Source: an uncultured Bacteroidales bacterium (GTDB taxonomy: Bacteria; Bacteroidota; Bacteroidia; Bacteroidales; Bacteroidaceae). Taken from it: DNA of 48,460 nucleotides. Shown piece after piece: positions 7,784-17,284 of the stretch. The translations under genes were made by a program, and so were the position numbers. Where the stretch lies: NCBI GenBank assembly GCA_937876995.1, contig CALEFD010000092.1:1-48460 (forward strand). Direction: 5' to 3'. A model generated the notes under the pieces. That model did no database searches, had not been told where the DNA came from, and worked only from the letters and a program-made list of their open reading frames with translations. The stretch's first letter is position 1. Every line of letters starts with the position of its first letter.

Positions 7784-10486
7784 ATGAAAAGAAAGATTGT
7801 AAACTTATTAGCATTACTGGTAACATCTGTAGCAATAGCGCAGAATCCAATTGTACAAACATGTTATACAACAGATCCGGCCCCACTTGTTCATGACGGA
7901 AGAATGTATGTATATACAGGTCATGACGAAGCCGGTGCAGATTTCTTCTGGATGCAGGAGTGGCGTGTATATTCAACAGATGATATGGTGAACTGGGTAG
8001 ATCATGGATCGCCTCTTGCTTTGGAATCTTTTTCGTGGGCAGACGACCGTGCATGGGCAGGTCAGGCAATAGAACGTAACGGTAAGTTCTATTGGTATAT
8101 CTGCGCCCATTCAAAGATTTCAGGCGGTATGGCTATAGGCGTGGCTGTTAGTGATACTCCTGTTGGTCCTTTCCGTGATGCTATAGGCAAACCTCTCTTT
8201 GAAAATGGTTCTTGGGATCATATAGATCCAAGTGTGTTTATTGATGATGATGGCCAGGCTTGGCTATGTTGGGGTAATCCTCAGCTTTACTATCTGAAGT
8301 TGAATGAAGATATGATATCATACGAAGGAGAACTGATACTTGCCGATATGACAGAAGAGGCTTTTGGTGCTCCAAGAAACAGAGAGCAAGGCAAACAGTA
8401 TAAGGATAGTTATGTGGAGGGTCCTTGGCTGACAAAACGTGGTGATACATACCAGTTGATTTATGCGGCAGGTGGAATACCTGAACATATTTCCTATAGC
8501 ACAGCAACAAACCCATTGGGTCCTTGGACATATGCAGGTCAGATTATGCCTCAGGCAAATACAGGTTCATTTACAAACCATGCAGGTGTAGCAGACTACA
8601 AAGGTCATAGTTATTTCTTCTATCATACCGGTAAGTTGCCGGGTGGTGGCGGCTATGGACGTAGCGTTGCTGTGGAAGAATTTAAGTATAACGAAGATGG
8701 TTCATTCCCAACAATTATGCCAACCAATGAGGGTGTGGCACCTGTTGGAACATTCAATCCTTATAGAAAGGTTGAAGCAGAAACTATGGCATATTCCCGT
8801 GGTCTGTCAACAGAACAGAATAATAAAATAGGTGTATATGTAACTGATATTCACAATGGCGATTACATAAAATTGCGTAATGTGGATTTTGGTCGTATGT
8901 TCCCGCGTACATTTACAGCACGTGTGTCAAGTGGTTTGCGTGGCGGTGCTATAGAAGTTCGTCTTGATAGCATAAAGGGTCAGGTAATGGCTACTGTGAA
9001 TGTTCCAGCAACAGGCGGTTGGGAAGAGTGGCAGACTATAGTAGTGGATGTTAAGGCCAAGGTTTCCGGTATTCACGATTTATATTTCTGTTTCACTGGT
9101 CGTAAAGGACCAAAGTTGATGTATTTTGACTGGTGGGAAATGCGTGGTGTTGAGCAGTGTAATATGCCTTTCACTCAGACAAAGTTTACTGCCGACCCAT
9201 CTCCATTGGTAGTTGGCGATACACTCTTCCTGTATGTTTCTCACGATTCTTCACCTGAAGATATTGCCGATGAAAACGAACGTAGTTCTGCAGGTTTCTT
9301 TATGTATGACTGGTTGCTCTATTCAACAACCGATATGGTTAACTGGACAGAGCATGGTGCAGTTGCTTCTTTGAAAGACTTTGAATGGCGCAGTCGTGAT
9401 AATGGTGCGTGGGCTATTCAGACAGTAGAACGTAATGGTAAATTCTATCTGTATGCTCCTCTGCACGGTCATGGTATAGGTGTTTTGGTGGCCGATTCTC
9501 CATACGGACCGTTTAAAGATCCGCTTGGTGAACCATTGGTATGGCAGCGCGAACACTGGGAAGATATAGACCCGACAGTCTTTATAGATGACGATGGTCA
9601 GGCATATATGTATTGGGGTAATCCTAACACCTATTATGTAAAATTGGGTGAGGATATGATATCTACTGTAGGCGATATTGTTAAACTTCCACGTATTCCT
9701 GATTATCAGGAGGGTCCTTGGTGCTACAAACGTGGCGATTTCTACTATATGGCATTTGCTTCTACTTGTTGTCCCGAAGGTATTGGTTATGCAATGAGTA
9801 AGTCTCCTACAGGTCCATGGGAACATAAAGGTCATATAATGGATCATACTCCTAGAAACAGAGGTAACCACCCGGGTATTGCCGACTATAAGGGACACAC
9901 ATATCTGTTTGGACAGAACTACGACATAAAGAACATCGACATATTGCGTCATTACGAACGTCGTTCTGTATCATTCACAGAGATGAAGTACAATGCCGAT
10001 GGTACTATTCAGGAACTGCCATTATGGTTGGATCAGGAACAGAATGTTCAGCTTGAACTGTTCAATCCATACCGTCGTGTTGAAGCAGAAACAATGAACT
10101 GGGGCTATGGACTGAAGTCTGCAAAGATTGGTTTTGATAATACCGGTATTGTAGAAAAGATGCCATATTCAGAAGGCAAACGTGAAATGTATATTTATCA
10201 TCTGGATAAAGATGAATATATCCGTCTGCGTGGTGTTGATTTTGGTGCAGGTGCTAAAAACTACACTATATCTGCAGCAGGTACAGGTAGCGCAAAACTG
10301 ACCATCCGTTTGGATTCTCCTGATGGCGAAATTGTAGGAACTGTGAATATCAAATCTACAGGAAAGGTAGAAAAGTATCGTCAGTTCTCAACAAAGATAA
10401 ACGGAGCATCGGGTGTTCATGATCTGTATATCTGTATAGATGAAGCAGAAGGCGATGTTCGTTTGGACTGGTGGCGTTTCAAATAA
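7784..10486 (+). CDS. Double GH43 glycosidase: GH43-CBM6-GH43-CBM6 (secreted)
   Basis: A 900-residue protein with a signal peptide (1-19, ending SVAIA) and an internal duplication. The first five-bladed GH43 propeller is at about 21-320, with the three acidic residues of the family at Asp31 (TTDPAPLV), Asp148 (DHIDPSVFIDDDG) and Glu212 (YVEGPW). A CBM6-like module follows (about 326-454, opening FNPYRKVEAETM). The second propeller has Asp471 (TADPSPLV), Asp596 (EDIDPTVFIDDDG) and Glu643 (YQEGPW), followed by a second CBM6-like module opening FNPYRRVEAETM. Both units therefore look catalytically competent. GH43 enzymes release arabinose or xylose from arabinan or arabinoxylan; the exact specificity cannot be read here. 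It is flanked by its own terminator, and GH98 and PL11 neighbours suggest plant polysaccharide use. Confidence 0.85.
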   Translation: MKRKIVNLLALLVTSVAIAQNPIVQTCYTTDPAPLVHDGRMYVYTGHDEAGADFFWMQEWRVYSTDDMVNWVDHGSPLALESFSWADDRAWAGQAIERNGKFYWYICAHSKISGGMAIGVAVSDTPVGPFRDAIGKPLFENGSWDHIDPSVFIDDDGQAWLCWGNPQLYYLKLNEDMISYEGELILADMTEEAFGAPRNREQGKQYKDSYVEGPWLTKRGDTYQLIYAAGGIPEHISYSTATNPLGPWTYAGQIMPQANTGSFTNHAGVADYKGHSYFFYHTGKLPGGGGYGRSVAVEEFKYNEDGSFPTIMPTNEGVAPVGTFNPYRKVEAETMAYSRGLSTEQNNKIGVYVTDIHNGDYIKLRNVDFGRMFPRTFTARVSSGLRGGAIEVRLDSIKGQVMATVNVPATGGWEEWQTIVVDVKAKVSGIHDLYFCFTGRKGPKLMYFDWWEMRGVEQCNMPFTQTKFTADPSPLVVGDTLFLYVSHDSSPEDIADENERSSAGFFMYDWLLYSTTDMVNWTEHGAVASLKDFEWRSRDNGAWAIQTVERNGKFYLYAPLHGHGIGVLVADSPYGPFKDPLGEPLVWQREHWEDIDPTVFIDDDGQAYMYWGNPNTYYVKLGEDMISTVGDIVKLPRIPDYQEGPWCYKRGDFYYMAFASTCCPEGIGYAMSKSPTGPWEHKGHIMDHTPRNRGNHPGIADYKGHTYLFGQNYDIKNIDILRHYERRSVSFTEMKYNADGTIQELPLWLDQEQNVQLELFNPYRRVEAETMNWGYGLKSAKIGFDNTGIVEKMPYSEGKREMYIYHLDKDEYIRLRGVDFGAGAKNYTISAAGTGSAKLTIRLDSPDGEIVGTVNIKSTGKVEKYRQFSTKINGASGVHDLYICIDEAEGDVRLDWWRFK

Positions 10487-10510
10487 TACCGGAATATAGA
10501 CAAAACTATA

Positions 10511-10547
10511 AAGGTCTTCACTCTTTAATGCAGTGAAGACCTTTTTG
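10511..10547 (+). terminator. Rho-independent terminator after the GH43 gene
   Basis: A perfect 12-bp stem (10511-10522 with 10532-10543) with a 9-base loop runs into a T tract. The same T tract supplies the upstream box of the next promoter. Confidence 0.85.
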
Positions 10548-10573
10548 TTTGTAGAGAAAAATGACTACCTTCG
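10542..10573 (+). promoter_or_regulatory. Promoter of the GH98-type gene
   Basis: TTTTTG ending at 10547, an 18-base spacer and TACCTTCG at 10566-10573 fit the Bacteroidales pattern with one deviation. Because the box covers an upstream in-frame ATG at 10561, the real start is the ATG at 10600. Confidence 0.45.
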
Positions 10574-10599
10574 CACACCAACTAATTTATAAGAGTGTT

Positions 10600-13500
10600 A
10601 TGAGAAAGTTTGCTTTGTGCTTGTGTGCAATATTTTCATTGCTGATTTTGTTTACTAAAACATCTTATGCGGCAGAACTGCGCCGTCCTATTTCACCGGA
10701 ACAGCCTATGTGGCTCATTCATTTGGATACATGGAACTATCCTGATCCGGAGCGTATTATTGAATTGATTCCCGATGACATATTGCCATATTGTGTCTTC
10801 AATATATCTTTATCGGCTTCCGATAATGTATGTATAAGTGGACCGAATGTGTGTGATTCCTGGCTCAAGGCATGCGCAGCAAAAAATGTGTGGTGTACTG
10901 TTCAGTGTGCATCGGGTGGACATAGCCGTTTTTCCGATTTTGATCTTACTTACTACGAAAGGTATTTCAATGAATATCCTAACTTTATTGGTTGGAACTT
11001 TGCAGAACAGTTCTGGGGTTTTGGTGAAGAAGATACTCCTACTTTTCCGGAACGTTTGGCACTATTTGGAGAGATTCTTAAGATTTGTAATCGTTATGGA
11101 GGCTATTTGATAGTAAGTTTTACTCAAGCCGAATATTCAGCCGATATGATGCCTATAGCCTATATGAAACGTAATGCTATAGTAAATGAACAACTTACAA
11201 ATCATCCTGAAAATTTTATCTGTTGTGAAAAATATACAATGAAACGTGGTTTCTTTGAAATTGAAAGTAACTGTCTGGGTGCATATTTAGGTGGGTATGC
11301 AGGGCAGTATGGCATTCGTTTTGATCAGTGCGGATGGGCTACATCCGATGAAGATGCAGAACCGTTTGTAACCGCATCGGGCGCAATTCCAATTATGGAA
11401 CATATAATGCTGACTGGCGAAACGGTAATAGATGGTCCGGAACTCATTTGGCAACAAGATACAAAGGAGACAAATCGTATAAGTACAACCGATGGCTACT
11501 CTCGTAGAAATTGGGATTTCTTTTCTCAGTTTGTGAATATCAATATTGATGAATTCCGTAAGATATTGGATGGTACTGTCAGAATCCTGTCTCGTGAAGA
11601 GGTTATAGACCGTACAAAGATATGCGTTATTAACGATTTGAATAATGGCAACTTTGACGATTACACATCGCCTGCATCTATGTTCCATGGATTGTATCGT
11701 CAGGACTATGATGGTACAGTAGATAATCCTATTGCAACAAATATATGGTGGATGAAAAAGACGGGACGTTATCCTACGTTCCCACAGGTCTATGGTTTGC
11801 TTGATGAAACAGCACAGAAACTTATTGGTGTAAAGAAATCGGAATATAGCAAACGTTGGCCAACGGTTGATGCCAAGGTGGCAGAATTCAATAAACTGTT
11901 CCCGCAAGAATATACTGGCGATATCTATGCCGCTCATGCTGAAAATACCTGGATGACATATAATCCGTATCAGTATGAACATACAAATGGAACGGTTCAT
12001 ACATCGTCTAAAAGAGCAAAAGGTAACATACCTTTCTTATATAATACATCAGAAAGTATCTCTTTTGATTATGCTCCGTATTCAATGGCTGTGATGAAAG
12101 AATTCTCTGATAGCATATTACTATACATGACCAATTATCGTACAACATCGAATGGCGGTGAATATGCTCGTCAGACCGATACCGTTTATATTTACGGTGC
12201 ATCAGAAATACCTGAACTTACCTGGAAAGACAGGGCTAAACATACTGCAAGTAAGGTAGTAAGTCAGTATGAAAATGGAGTGTTTAAGATAGCTGTAACC
12301 CATAATGGACCGGTTGAATTGTATATAAAGAGTAGCGGTAATGCAGAAAATCGTCTTACGGAATGGACTCCAGCAAATATTCAGGTTCCGGCAGCTCCAC
12401 CGGTATATACAGGTACTCGTCAGTATGAGGGTGAATTCTTCGATTACAAAGGTGGCGCGTCAATAACCACAAATGGCTATTATGGTTCATATAAGAATTA
12501 CTACGGACAGGGATATATGGCTATGGGAACCAATTCTTCGGCTATGGTACGCGATACTATTTACGTAGATAAAGCCGGAACTTATAGCATAGGTTTGCGT
12601 TATATGGCACCAAATAACAAAGTGACCGTAAAGACTACAATAGGTACAACATCTGTAAATATGGCGTTAGCTCGTACATATAGTACAACTACATGGAAAT
12701 GGAGTTATGCAGATTTTGAATTGAAAGAGGGTATAAATGTTGTAACCATAGGTTTTGCAGGTTCACCTAATCAGGTGCTTTTGGATTGCATCTCTGTAAC
12801 AGATACAGAAGTTCAGGCACCTAAATGGGTATCTTTGTCACTATCTTCGTTAACAGCTCCTTCGGTACAACAGGGCGCAGAATCGGATTATAGCACTATA
12901 AAGGTGCTGAAGTCGGGAATAGATAGCGCTGTAACAGCTACCATAGATAATGCTGCTTTTATTGTTGATGTAAGAGGTGCTAAATCGGAAACTACTTCCG
13001 TGGATGTAAAACTTGATGCCTCAATGCCTATTGGCGATTATGAGGGGGTATTGACAATTGTGGCAGATACAATAGTACGCGAAATTCCTGTGGTTGGTTC
13101 CATTACCCCCGGAATCTATAGCGTAACATACGATTTTGAAAATGAGGTGGCAAGGACTTCTGCAAAAACACCGCCTGCAACAGATGTTAAGGCAGGTTAT
13201 ATGAATGGTTCTACTGCAGGTGTTGTTAATTACACTGACAATAGCGGGCATAAGAGTAAAATGTTGAAGATATACTCTGCTAATTCAAGCAAACACGCTA
13301 CAGGTGTGCTTAATTTGGCAAAGTTTACTAATCAGGCAACCGATTATAGTATTACTTGGAGACAGGTTATAACATCTTCAAATATAGCCCATAAGAATGG
13401 TGTCCTATTACGTGGCAATACCAAAGTTACCGGTAATTCATCAAAAGGTTATACACAAGGTATCTATGCCGGTTATTACATCAGCGTATATAATCACGGA

Positions 13501-13962
13501 ACAGCTACAGATATAAGAATGTATAAATCTACATCGGCTACCAATCTGAGTATGATGACTCAGAACGGCATTAATCTGTCTGTTGCAACCGGTCAGAGTG
13601 TATGGTATAGGGCTTCAGTTAGTGGTAGTACTAAGGTTACGCTTAAATTAGAATACTCATTGGATGGTAAGACTTGGCAGACAGCAACAACCACCACAGA
13701 CGAATCGGAACCATTCCAGATGGGAGCTACACAATTTGTTTGGGGACTTGATTCATCTCACAATGGTTTCAATATAGACGATTTGACCTTTACCGGCGTT
13801 ACATACGATGAAACTGTGACAGGTGTAGGCACTATAGAGGTGCAAAGTTCAAATGGTGTAGTTTACGATGTTTATGGACGTGCAGTAGGTAGTGCTACCG
13901 AAATGGAATCTCTTCCATCCGGAATCTACATTGTTGACGGTCAAAAGTTCTTTAAAGACTGA
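10600..13962 (+). CDS. GH98-type multimodular glycoside hydrolase with T9SS-like sorting tail
   Basis: A 1120-residue secreted protein (signal peptide about 1-24, ending SYAAE). The opening ISPEQPMWLIHLDTWNYPDP and the NISLSAS strand are characteristic of the GH98 catalytic barrel, and Glu136 in GWNFAEQFWGFGEED is a plausible catalytic acid. The barrel extends to about 300, with a GH98 C-terminal-like beta domain to about 590. A CBM6/35-like module follows (about 606-745, from RQYEGEFFDYKGG), then an Ig-like linker, then a concanavalin-like domain (about 845-1075, from YDFENEVAR). The last 40 residues (VYDVYGRAVGSA, then LPSGIYIVDGQKFF) look like a type A C-terminal sorting domain of the T9SS. 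GH98 members act on blood-group glycans or on xylan; next to GH43 and PL11 I favour a plant glycan, but this is inference. Confidence 0.8.
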   Translation: MRKFALCLCAIFSLLILFTKTSYAAELRRPISPEQPMWLIHLDTWNYPDPERIIELIPDDILPYCVFNISLSASDNVCISGPNVCDSWLKACAAKNVWCTVQCASGGHSRFSDFDLTYYERYFNEYPNFIGWNFAEQFWGFGEEDTPTFPERLALFGEILKICNRYGGYLIVSFTQAEYSADMMPIAYMKRNAIVNEQLTNHPENFICCEKYTMKRGFFEIESNCLGAYLGGYAGQYGIRFDQCGWATSDEDAEPFVTASGAIPIMEHIMLTGETVIDGPELIWQQDTKETNRISTTDGYSRRNWDFFSQFVNINIDEFRKILDGTVRILSREEVIDRTKICVINDLNNGNFDDYTSPASMFHGLYRQDYDGTVDNPIATNIWWMKKTGRYPTFPQVYGLLDETAQKLIGVKKSEYSKRWPTVDAKVAEFNKLFPQEYTGDIYAAHAENTWMTYNPYQYEHTNGTVHTSSKRAKGNIPFLYNTSESISFDYAPYSMAVMKEFSDSILLYMTNYRTTSNGGEYARQTDTVYIYGASEIPELTWKDRAKHTASKVVSQYENGVFKIAVTHNGPVELYIKSSGNAENRLTEWTPANIQVPAAPPVYTGTRQYEGEFFDYKGGASITTNGYYGSYKNYYGQGYMAMGTNSSAMVRDTIYVDKAGTYSIGLRYMAPNNKVTVKTTIGTTSVNMALARTYSTTTWKWSYADFELKEGINVVTIGFAGSPNQVLLDCISVTDTEVQAPKWVSLSLSSLTAPSVQQGAESDYSTIKVLKSGIDSAVTATIDNAAFIVDVRGAKSETTSVDVKLDASMPIGDYEGVLTIVADTIVREIPVVGSITPGIYSVTYDFENEVARTSAKTPPATDVKAGYMNGSTAGVVNYTDNSGHKSKMLKIYSANSSKHATGVLNLAKFTNQATDYSITWRQVITSSNIAHKNGVLLRGNTKVTGNSSKGYTQGIYAGYYISVYNHGTATDIRMYKSTSATNLSMMTQNGINLSVATGQSVWYRASVSGSTKVTLKLEYSLDGKTWQTATTTTDESEPFQMGATQFVWGLDSSHNGFNIDDLTFTGVTYDETVTGVGTIEVQSSNGVVYDVYGRAVGSATEMESLPSGIYIVDGQKFFKD

Positions 13963-13967
13963 TAATA

Positions 13968-13997
13968 GCTGATTTCAGCATTATTCAGCACTTTTTG
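13968..13997 (+). terminator. Weak terminator after the GH98-type gene
   Basis: A short 5-bp stem (13968-13972 with 13985-13989) with a 12-base loop is followed by ACTTTTTG. It may be only a partial signal. Confidence 0.35.
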
Positions 13998-14000
13998 TGG

Positions 14001-14030
14001 TTGCTTTATAATAGGCTTTCAATATATTTG
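14001..14030 (+). promoter_or_regulatory. Promoter of the FISUMP/TPR-HTH pair
   Basis: TTG at 14001-14003, a 19-base spacer and TATATTTG at 14023-14030 are a full match to the Bacteroidales consensus, 26 bases before the ATG. Confidence 0.65.
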
Positions 14031-14056
14031 CACTAAATCGCAAAAAGTAAAAAATT

Positions 14057-15781
14057 ATGAAAAGGTTGTTTTCTGTTGCTTTTATAGCAATTGCATTGCT
14101 CATTATGAATGGGCAGAAAGTATCGGCACAGACTGATGAAGTATTGGCAGTTATAGGAAATGTAGTCTCTATAGAAGATGTACCGGATGGAGAAGAGTTG
14201 TCTTTATATAATTCTCAAAAAACGTACAAAATATACTATAGCGTTCTTGTAAATTTAAATGTTAAAGAGGTCGCCTACGGTAATTATACTAACGACTCAA
14301 TAACTTTTTATTGTAAAATTGCCTTTGCCGATTATAAGTTGCAGAACTATGATAATATACTATGTTTTCTCAAGAAGATTGATGACGGAAAGTATGTAGC
14401 AGATGCTTTAGGCTCCAGTTATTTTGATGTATATGAAGACAATAATATGGGTTGGGTGGCAGCTGCTTTTTCGGGAGAGAACTATTTGCCATACACATAT
14501 ACTACTAATAAAAAAGAGTTGTCACTATCTCCGGGACAGGGTGTTGATGCAAAATATTTTAAGGAACGTTTAAGTTTAAAACCGGAATACTCACAGATAC
14601 CATCATATAAATTGGAATTGGATAATGCATATACGTTTTCAGATGATTTGGCAATTCCAAAATATGGTTACCCTGTATCGTATTTAGTAGATTACATTAT
14701 AGATAAATATTTTGTAAAGCATACAAATATACCTACTGATAATGGACAGAAAATAGGTGCTGTAGGGACGTATAGTCCTGTATCTACAGTGAATGAAAGA
14801 ATAAAGAATAAACTCAAAACTCCTAATAAAACAGATTTAGGCTTATCTGTAGAATGGGGTTCTTTTAACCTTGGGGCAACCAAACCGGAAGAGTTCGGTG
14901 GGTATTATGCTTGGGGTGAAATAGAACAAAAAGCTGTGTATACTCCAGAAAATTACAGATGGGTTAATAGAACCAAAAATATTCTTACAAAGTATGTTGT
15001 TAAAGAGGAAGAACAACCGATTGTAACTAATATTGAAGTGAACGGTGTAATCACTAGTGTAATAGAATTGTATGATCCTATTTTGCCCACAAAAGGAGAA
15101 ATAGATGGTAAAACTGTATTGGAATCGTCTGATGATGCTGCAACATTCTATTTAGGTAAAGGTTGGCGTACACCTACAGCAGAAGAAATTCAGGAACTTA
15201 TAGATAATTGCGAATGGACTCTTCATAAAAGAAATGGTGAAATCAATGGTTATATTGCTAAAAGTAAAATAAATGGTCAGACCATATTTTTCCCGTTTGC
15301 AGGTTGGTGGAGTAGTAATGGACGTTTTGGAACTGATCAAAATGTGCAGTTAGAATCCTACTATATGTCATCAACTCTATCAACAGTTCATGTTGATGCT
15401 TCATTGGCGTTGCGTTTAAGAGATCCAAAGTTTGAAAATCAACGAGGCATCTTTATAGATACAGAATCTAGATGTGATGGTATCTCTATACGTCCTGTAT
15501 ACGATCCTTCGTTAGTGTCATTGGCAGAAAAGTACAAAGATTCAGAATTTCTGCACGTAGATATAGAACCTAATACAACTCCTAATTTTACGGAAGAGGA
15601 GAATATAATTATAGGGAAGGCATTATCTCGTATAGATTTAAGATATACAAAAGATGGATTGTATGATTTATCGCATCTTTCAGCAGCAGACTTGAATATG
15701 TCTGAAGAACTATTTAATCATATCAAATCAGGTTTTGAATATACAAATACATTAAGAGGTCGTGGCTTACAAAAAAAGTAA
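14057..15781 (+). CDS. Exported FISUMP-domain protein with unassigned N- and C-terminal regions
   Basis: A 574-residue protein with a signal peptide (MKRLFSVAFIAIALLIMNG, cleaved near VSAQ). Residues about 25-250 match nothing I recognise. Residues about 255-485 form a Fibrobacter-succinogenes-major-domain (FISUMP/DUF1566-like) fold, shown by TDLGLSVEWGSFNLGATKPE, YYAWGE, GWRTPTAEEIQELI, FFPFAGWW and ISIRPVYD. The final 85 residues are charged and helical and follow the usual end of the domain. The stand-alone protein at 46241 has the same domain with identical landmarks. FISUMP proteins are thought to be surface or adhesin-like, but no activity is known for this one. The next gene starts 20 bases before its stop, implying translational coupling to a membrane regulator. 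Confidence 0.75.
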   Translation: MKRLFSVAFIAIALLIMNGQKVSAQTDEVLAVIGNVVSIEDVPDGEELSLYNSQKTYKIYYSVLVNLNVKEVAYGNYTNDSITFYCKIAFADYKLQNYDNILCFLKKIDDGKYVADALGSSYFDVYEDNNMGWVAAAFSGENYLPYTYTTNKKELSLSPGQGVDAKYFKERLSLKPEYSQIPSYKLELDNAYTFSDDLAIPKYGYPVSYLVDYIIDKYFVKHTNIPTDNGQKIGAVGTYSPVSTVNERIKNKLKTPNKTDLGLSVEWGSFNLGATKPEEFGGYYAWGEIEQKAVYTPENYRWVNRTKNILTKYVVKEEEQPIVTNIEVNGVITSVIELYDPILPTKGEIDGKTVLESSDDAATFYLGKGWRTPTAEEIQELIDNCEWTLHKRNGEINGYIAKSKINGQTIFFPFAGWWSSNGRFGTDQNVQLESYYMSSTLSTVHVDASLALRLRDPKFENQRGIFIDTESRCDGISIRPVYDPSLVSLAEKYKDSEFLHVDIEPNTTPNFTEEENIIIGKALSRIDLRYTKDGLYDLSHLSAADLNMSEELFNHIKSGFEYTNTLRGRGLQKK

Positions 15782-17279
15782 TATCATACTAATTATTTTG
15801 TCTGCAGCATTGTTATTACTTTCTGCAGGTTGTAATTCAGGTAGAGAATACAGACTATTACTCTCTATAGAAAAACAACTTGATGAAGATCCCAAAGTTG
15901 CATACGAAACTATAAACTCAATATCTGTTCCAATTGACGAAAGAAACAGAGCCTTGTATGCCGTGCTTAAAATTCAAGCAGAATATGCGTATAACGAACC
16001 GCTTGTTCACGATAGCCTGATATATGAAGCTATTGAATATTATACTATAAATGGCTATGATAAACATTCTGCTTTAGCTTGGTATTCATTGGGATATCTC
16101 TATTTGGATGATAATAACAATGAGGTAGCTGCAGAACTCTTTATGAAGGCAGATTCTCTGTTTGATAAAACTCAAAAAAGATATAAATATTATTGTAAAC
16201 AGAATTTGGCAGAATGTTATTACAATCAAGGAATGTTTGTAGAGGCAATAAATATATATAATGAAAGTAGAGATTTAGCTCATAAAGCAGGAAATAGCCG
16301 TTTTGTGTCGTTAGTATCATTAAATATGGCTCGTTGTTATATCTATTTGAGGGAATATGACAAAGCATTAGAAAATATAACACTTGCTAAAAATCAAGCT
16401 GCAGCTACATCAGAGCTATATTATCCTATATTGGTGGAAGAGATAAAGCTGCAGCTATATGCTGAACGCAAACCTTTAGAGGCATTAAACCGAATGGAAG
16501 AACTGTTGGGTAGTAATGATTGGGTTTTAGATGAGAATACAAAAAATCTGCTGTTGGGCGATATATACAGAATGTTAGGTGTTATAGATGTTGCCAAACA
16601 ATATTATAACGAATTACTGAAGGAAAATGAAAAACTTAATCCCGGCATACGATTTGTAGTAATGCAAAACTTATTGTCACTTTCGTATATAACACAGGGA
16701 GAAGATTCAAATCCAAATCTCTTCAAAGAGTATTTGGTACTATCTGATTCATTGTATAGTGTGCGTAATCAGATAGATCTACTTGCTTCATCCGAAAGAA
16801 ATAATTCTATCGTAAACAATCGCAATTTGCTTATTGTCTCTTGTGTGTTTTTAATGATTGTGCTTACTATCCTGACTGTATATATAAGAATTAAAAAGAT
16901 AAGACCGGATATAGAAACGCTACAAGAATCATCGGATATTGGCAGAATTATAATAGATGATTGCAAACAACAATTTATGCAGAGCAAATCTTATGAATTG
17001 ATAAAAGAGGCAATCAATACCAAGAGTGTCAGCAGAGAAAATTATTTTCAAATCAGGAACGATGTAGATGGGTGTTTCCGCAAATTCAAAGATTATCTGC
17101 AAAGCAAAAATTCAACTATAACCAATGGCGAATTTGAACTATGTGTTTATTCTGTTTTGGGTATAGATAATAAAGATGTAGCAATGTTGCAAAATGTGGG
17201 CTATTCTACTATTACAAGTGTAAAATCACGTCTGAAGAAAAAAATATCTCCGGAACAATTTAATCTTATTTTTGGATAG
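15762..17279 (+). CDS. TPR protein with one transmembrane segment and C-terminal HTH-like region (membrane regulator)
   Basis: Starts at a GTG (15762) inside the preceding gene; the resulting N-terminus is a good signal or lipoprotein sequence (IILIILSAALLLLSAGC), so this start is preferred. Residues about 30-330 contain helix pairs typical of tetratricopeptide repeats, such as ALAWYSLGYLYLDDNNNEVA and CKQNLAECYYNQGMFVEA. A single transmembrane helix follows (about 353-371). The C-terminal 130 residues would be cytoplasmic and end in a helix-turn-helix-like stretch (FELCVYSVLGIDNKDVAML then YSTITSVKSRLKKKI), like the LuxR-type ends of Bacteroidales TPR regulators. I infer a one-component regulator that senses outside and binds DNA inside. 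The dual lipobox and transmembrane design is odd: the lipobox may instead just be a signal anchor. Confidence 0.7.
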   Translation: MAYKKSNIILIILSAALLLLSAGCNSGREYRLLLSIEKQLDEDPKVAYETINSISVPIDERNRALYAVLKIQAEYAYNEPLVHDSLIYEAIEYYTINGYDKHSALAWYSLGYLYLDDNNNEVAAELFMKADSLFDKTQKRYKYYCKQNLAECYYNQGMFVEAINIYNESRDLAHKAGNSRFVSLVSLNMARCYIYLREYDKALENITLAKNQAAATSELYYPILVEEIKLQLYAERKPLEALNRMEELLGSNDWVLDENTKNLLLGDIYRMLGVIDVAKQYYNELLKENEKLNPGIRFVVMQNLLSLSYITQGEDSNPNLFKEYLVLSDSLYSVRNQIDLLASSERNNSIVNNRNLLIVSCVFLMIVLTILTVYIRIKKIRPDIETLQESSDIGRIIIDDCKQQFMQSKSYELIKEAINTKSVSRENYFQIRNDVDGCFRKFKDYLQSKNSTITNGEFELCVYSVLGIDNKDVAMLQNVGYSTITSVKSRLKKKISPEQFNLIFG

Positions 17280-17284
17280 TGATG

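Noticed and set aside
9323..12000. Long antisense frames of 209 and 237 codons
   Set aside because: They sit opposite well-supported GH43 and GH98-type genes and are rich in His, Cys and Ile as expected from reversed codon bias.
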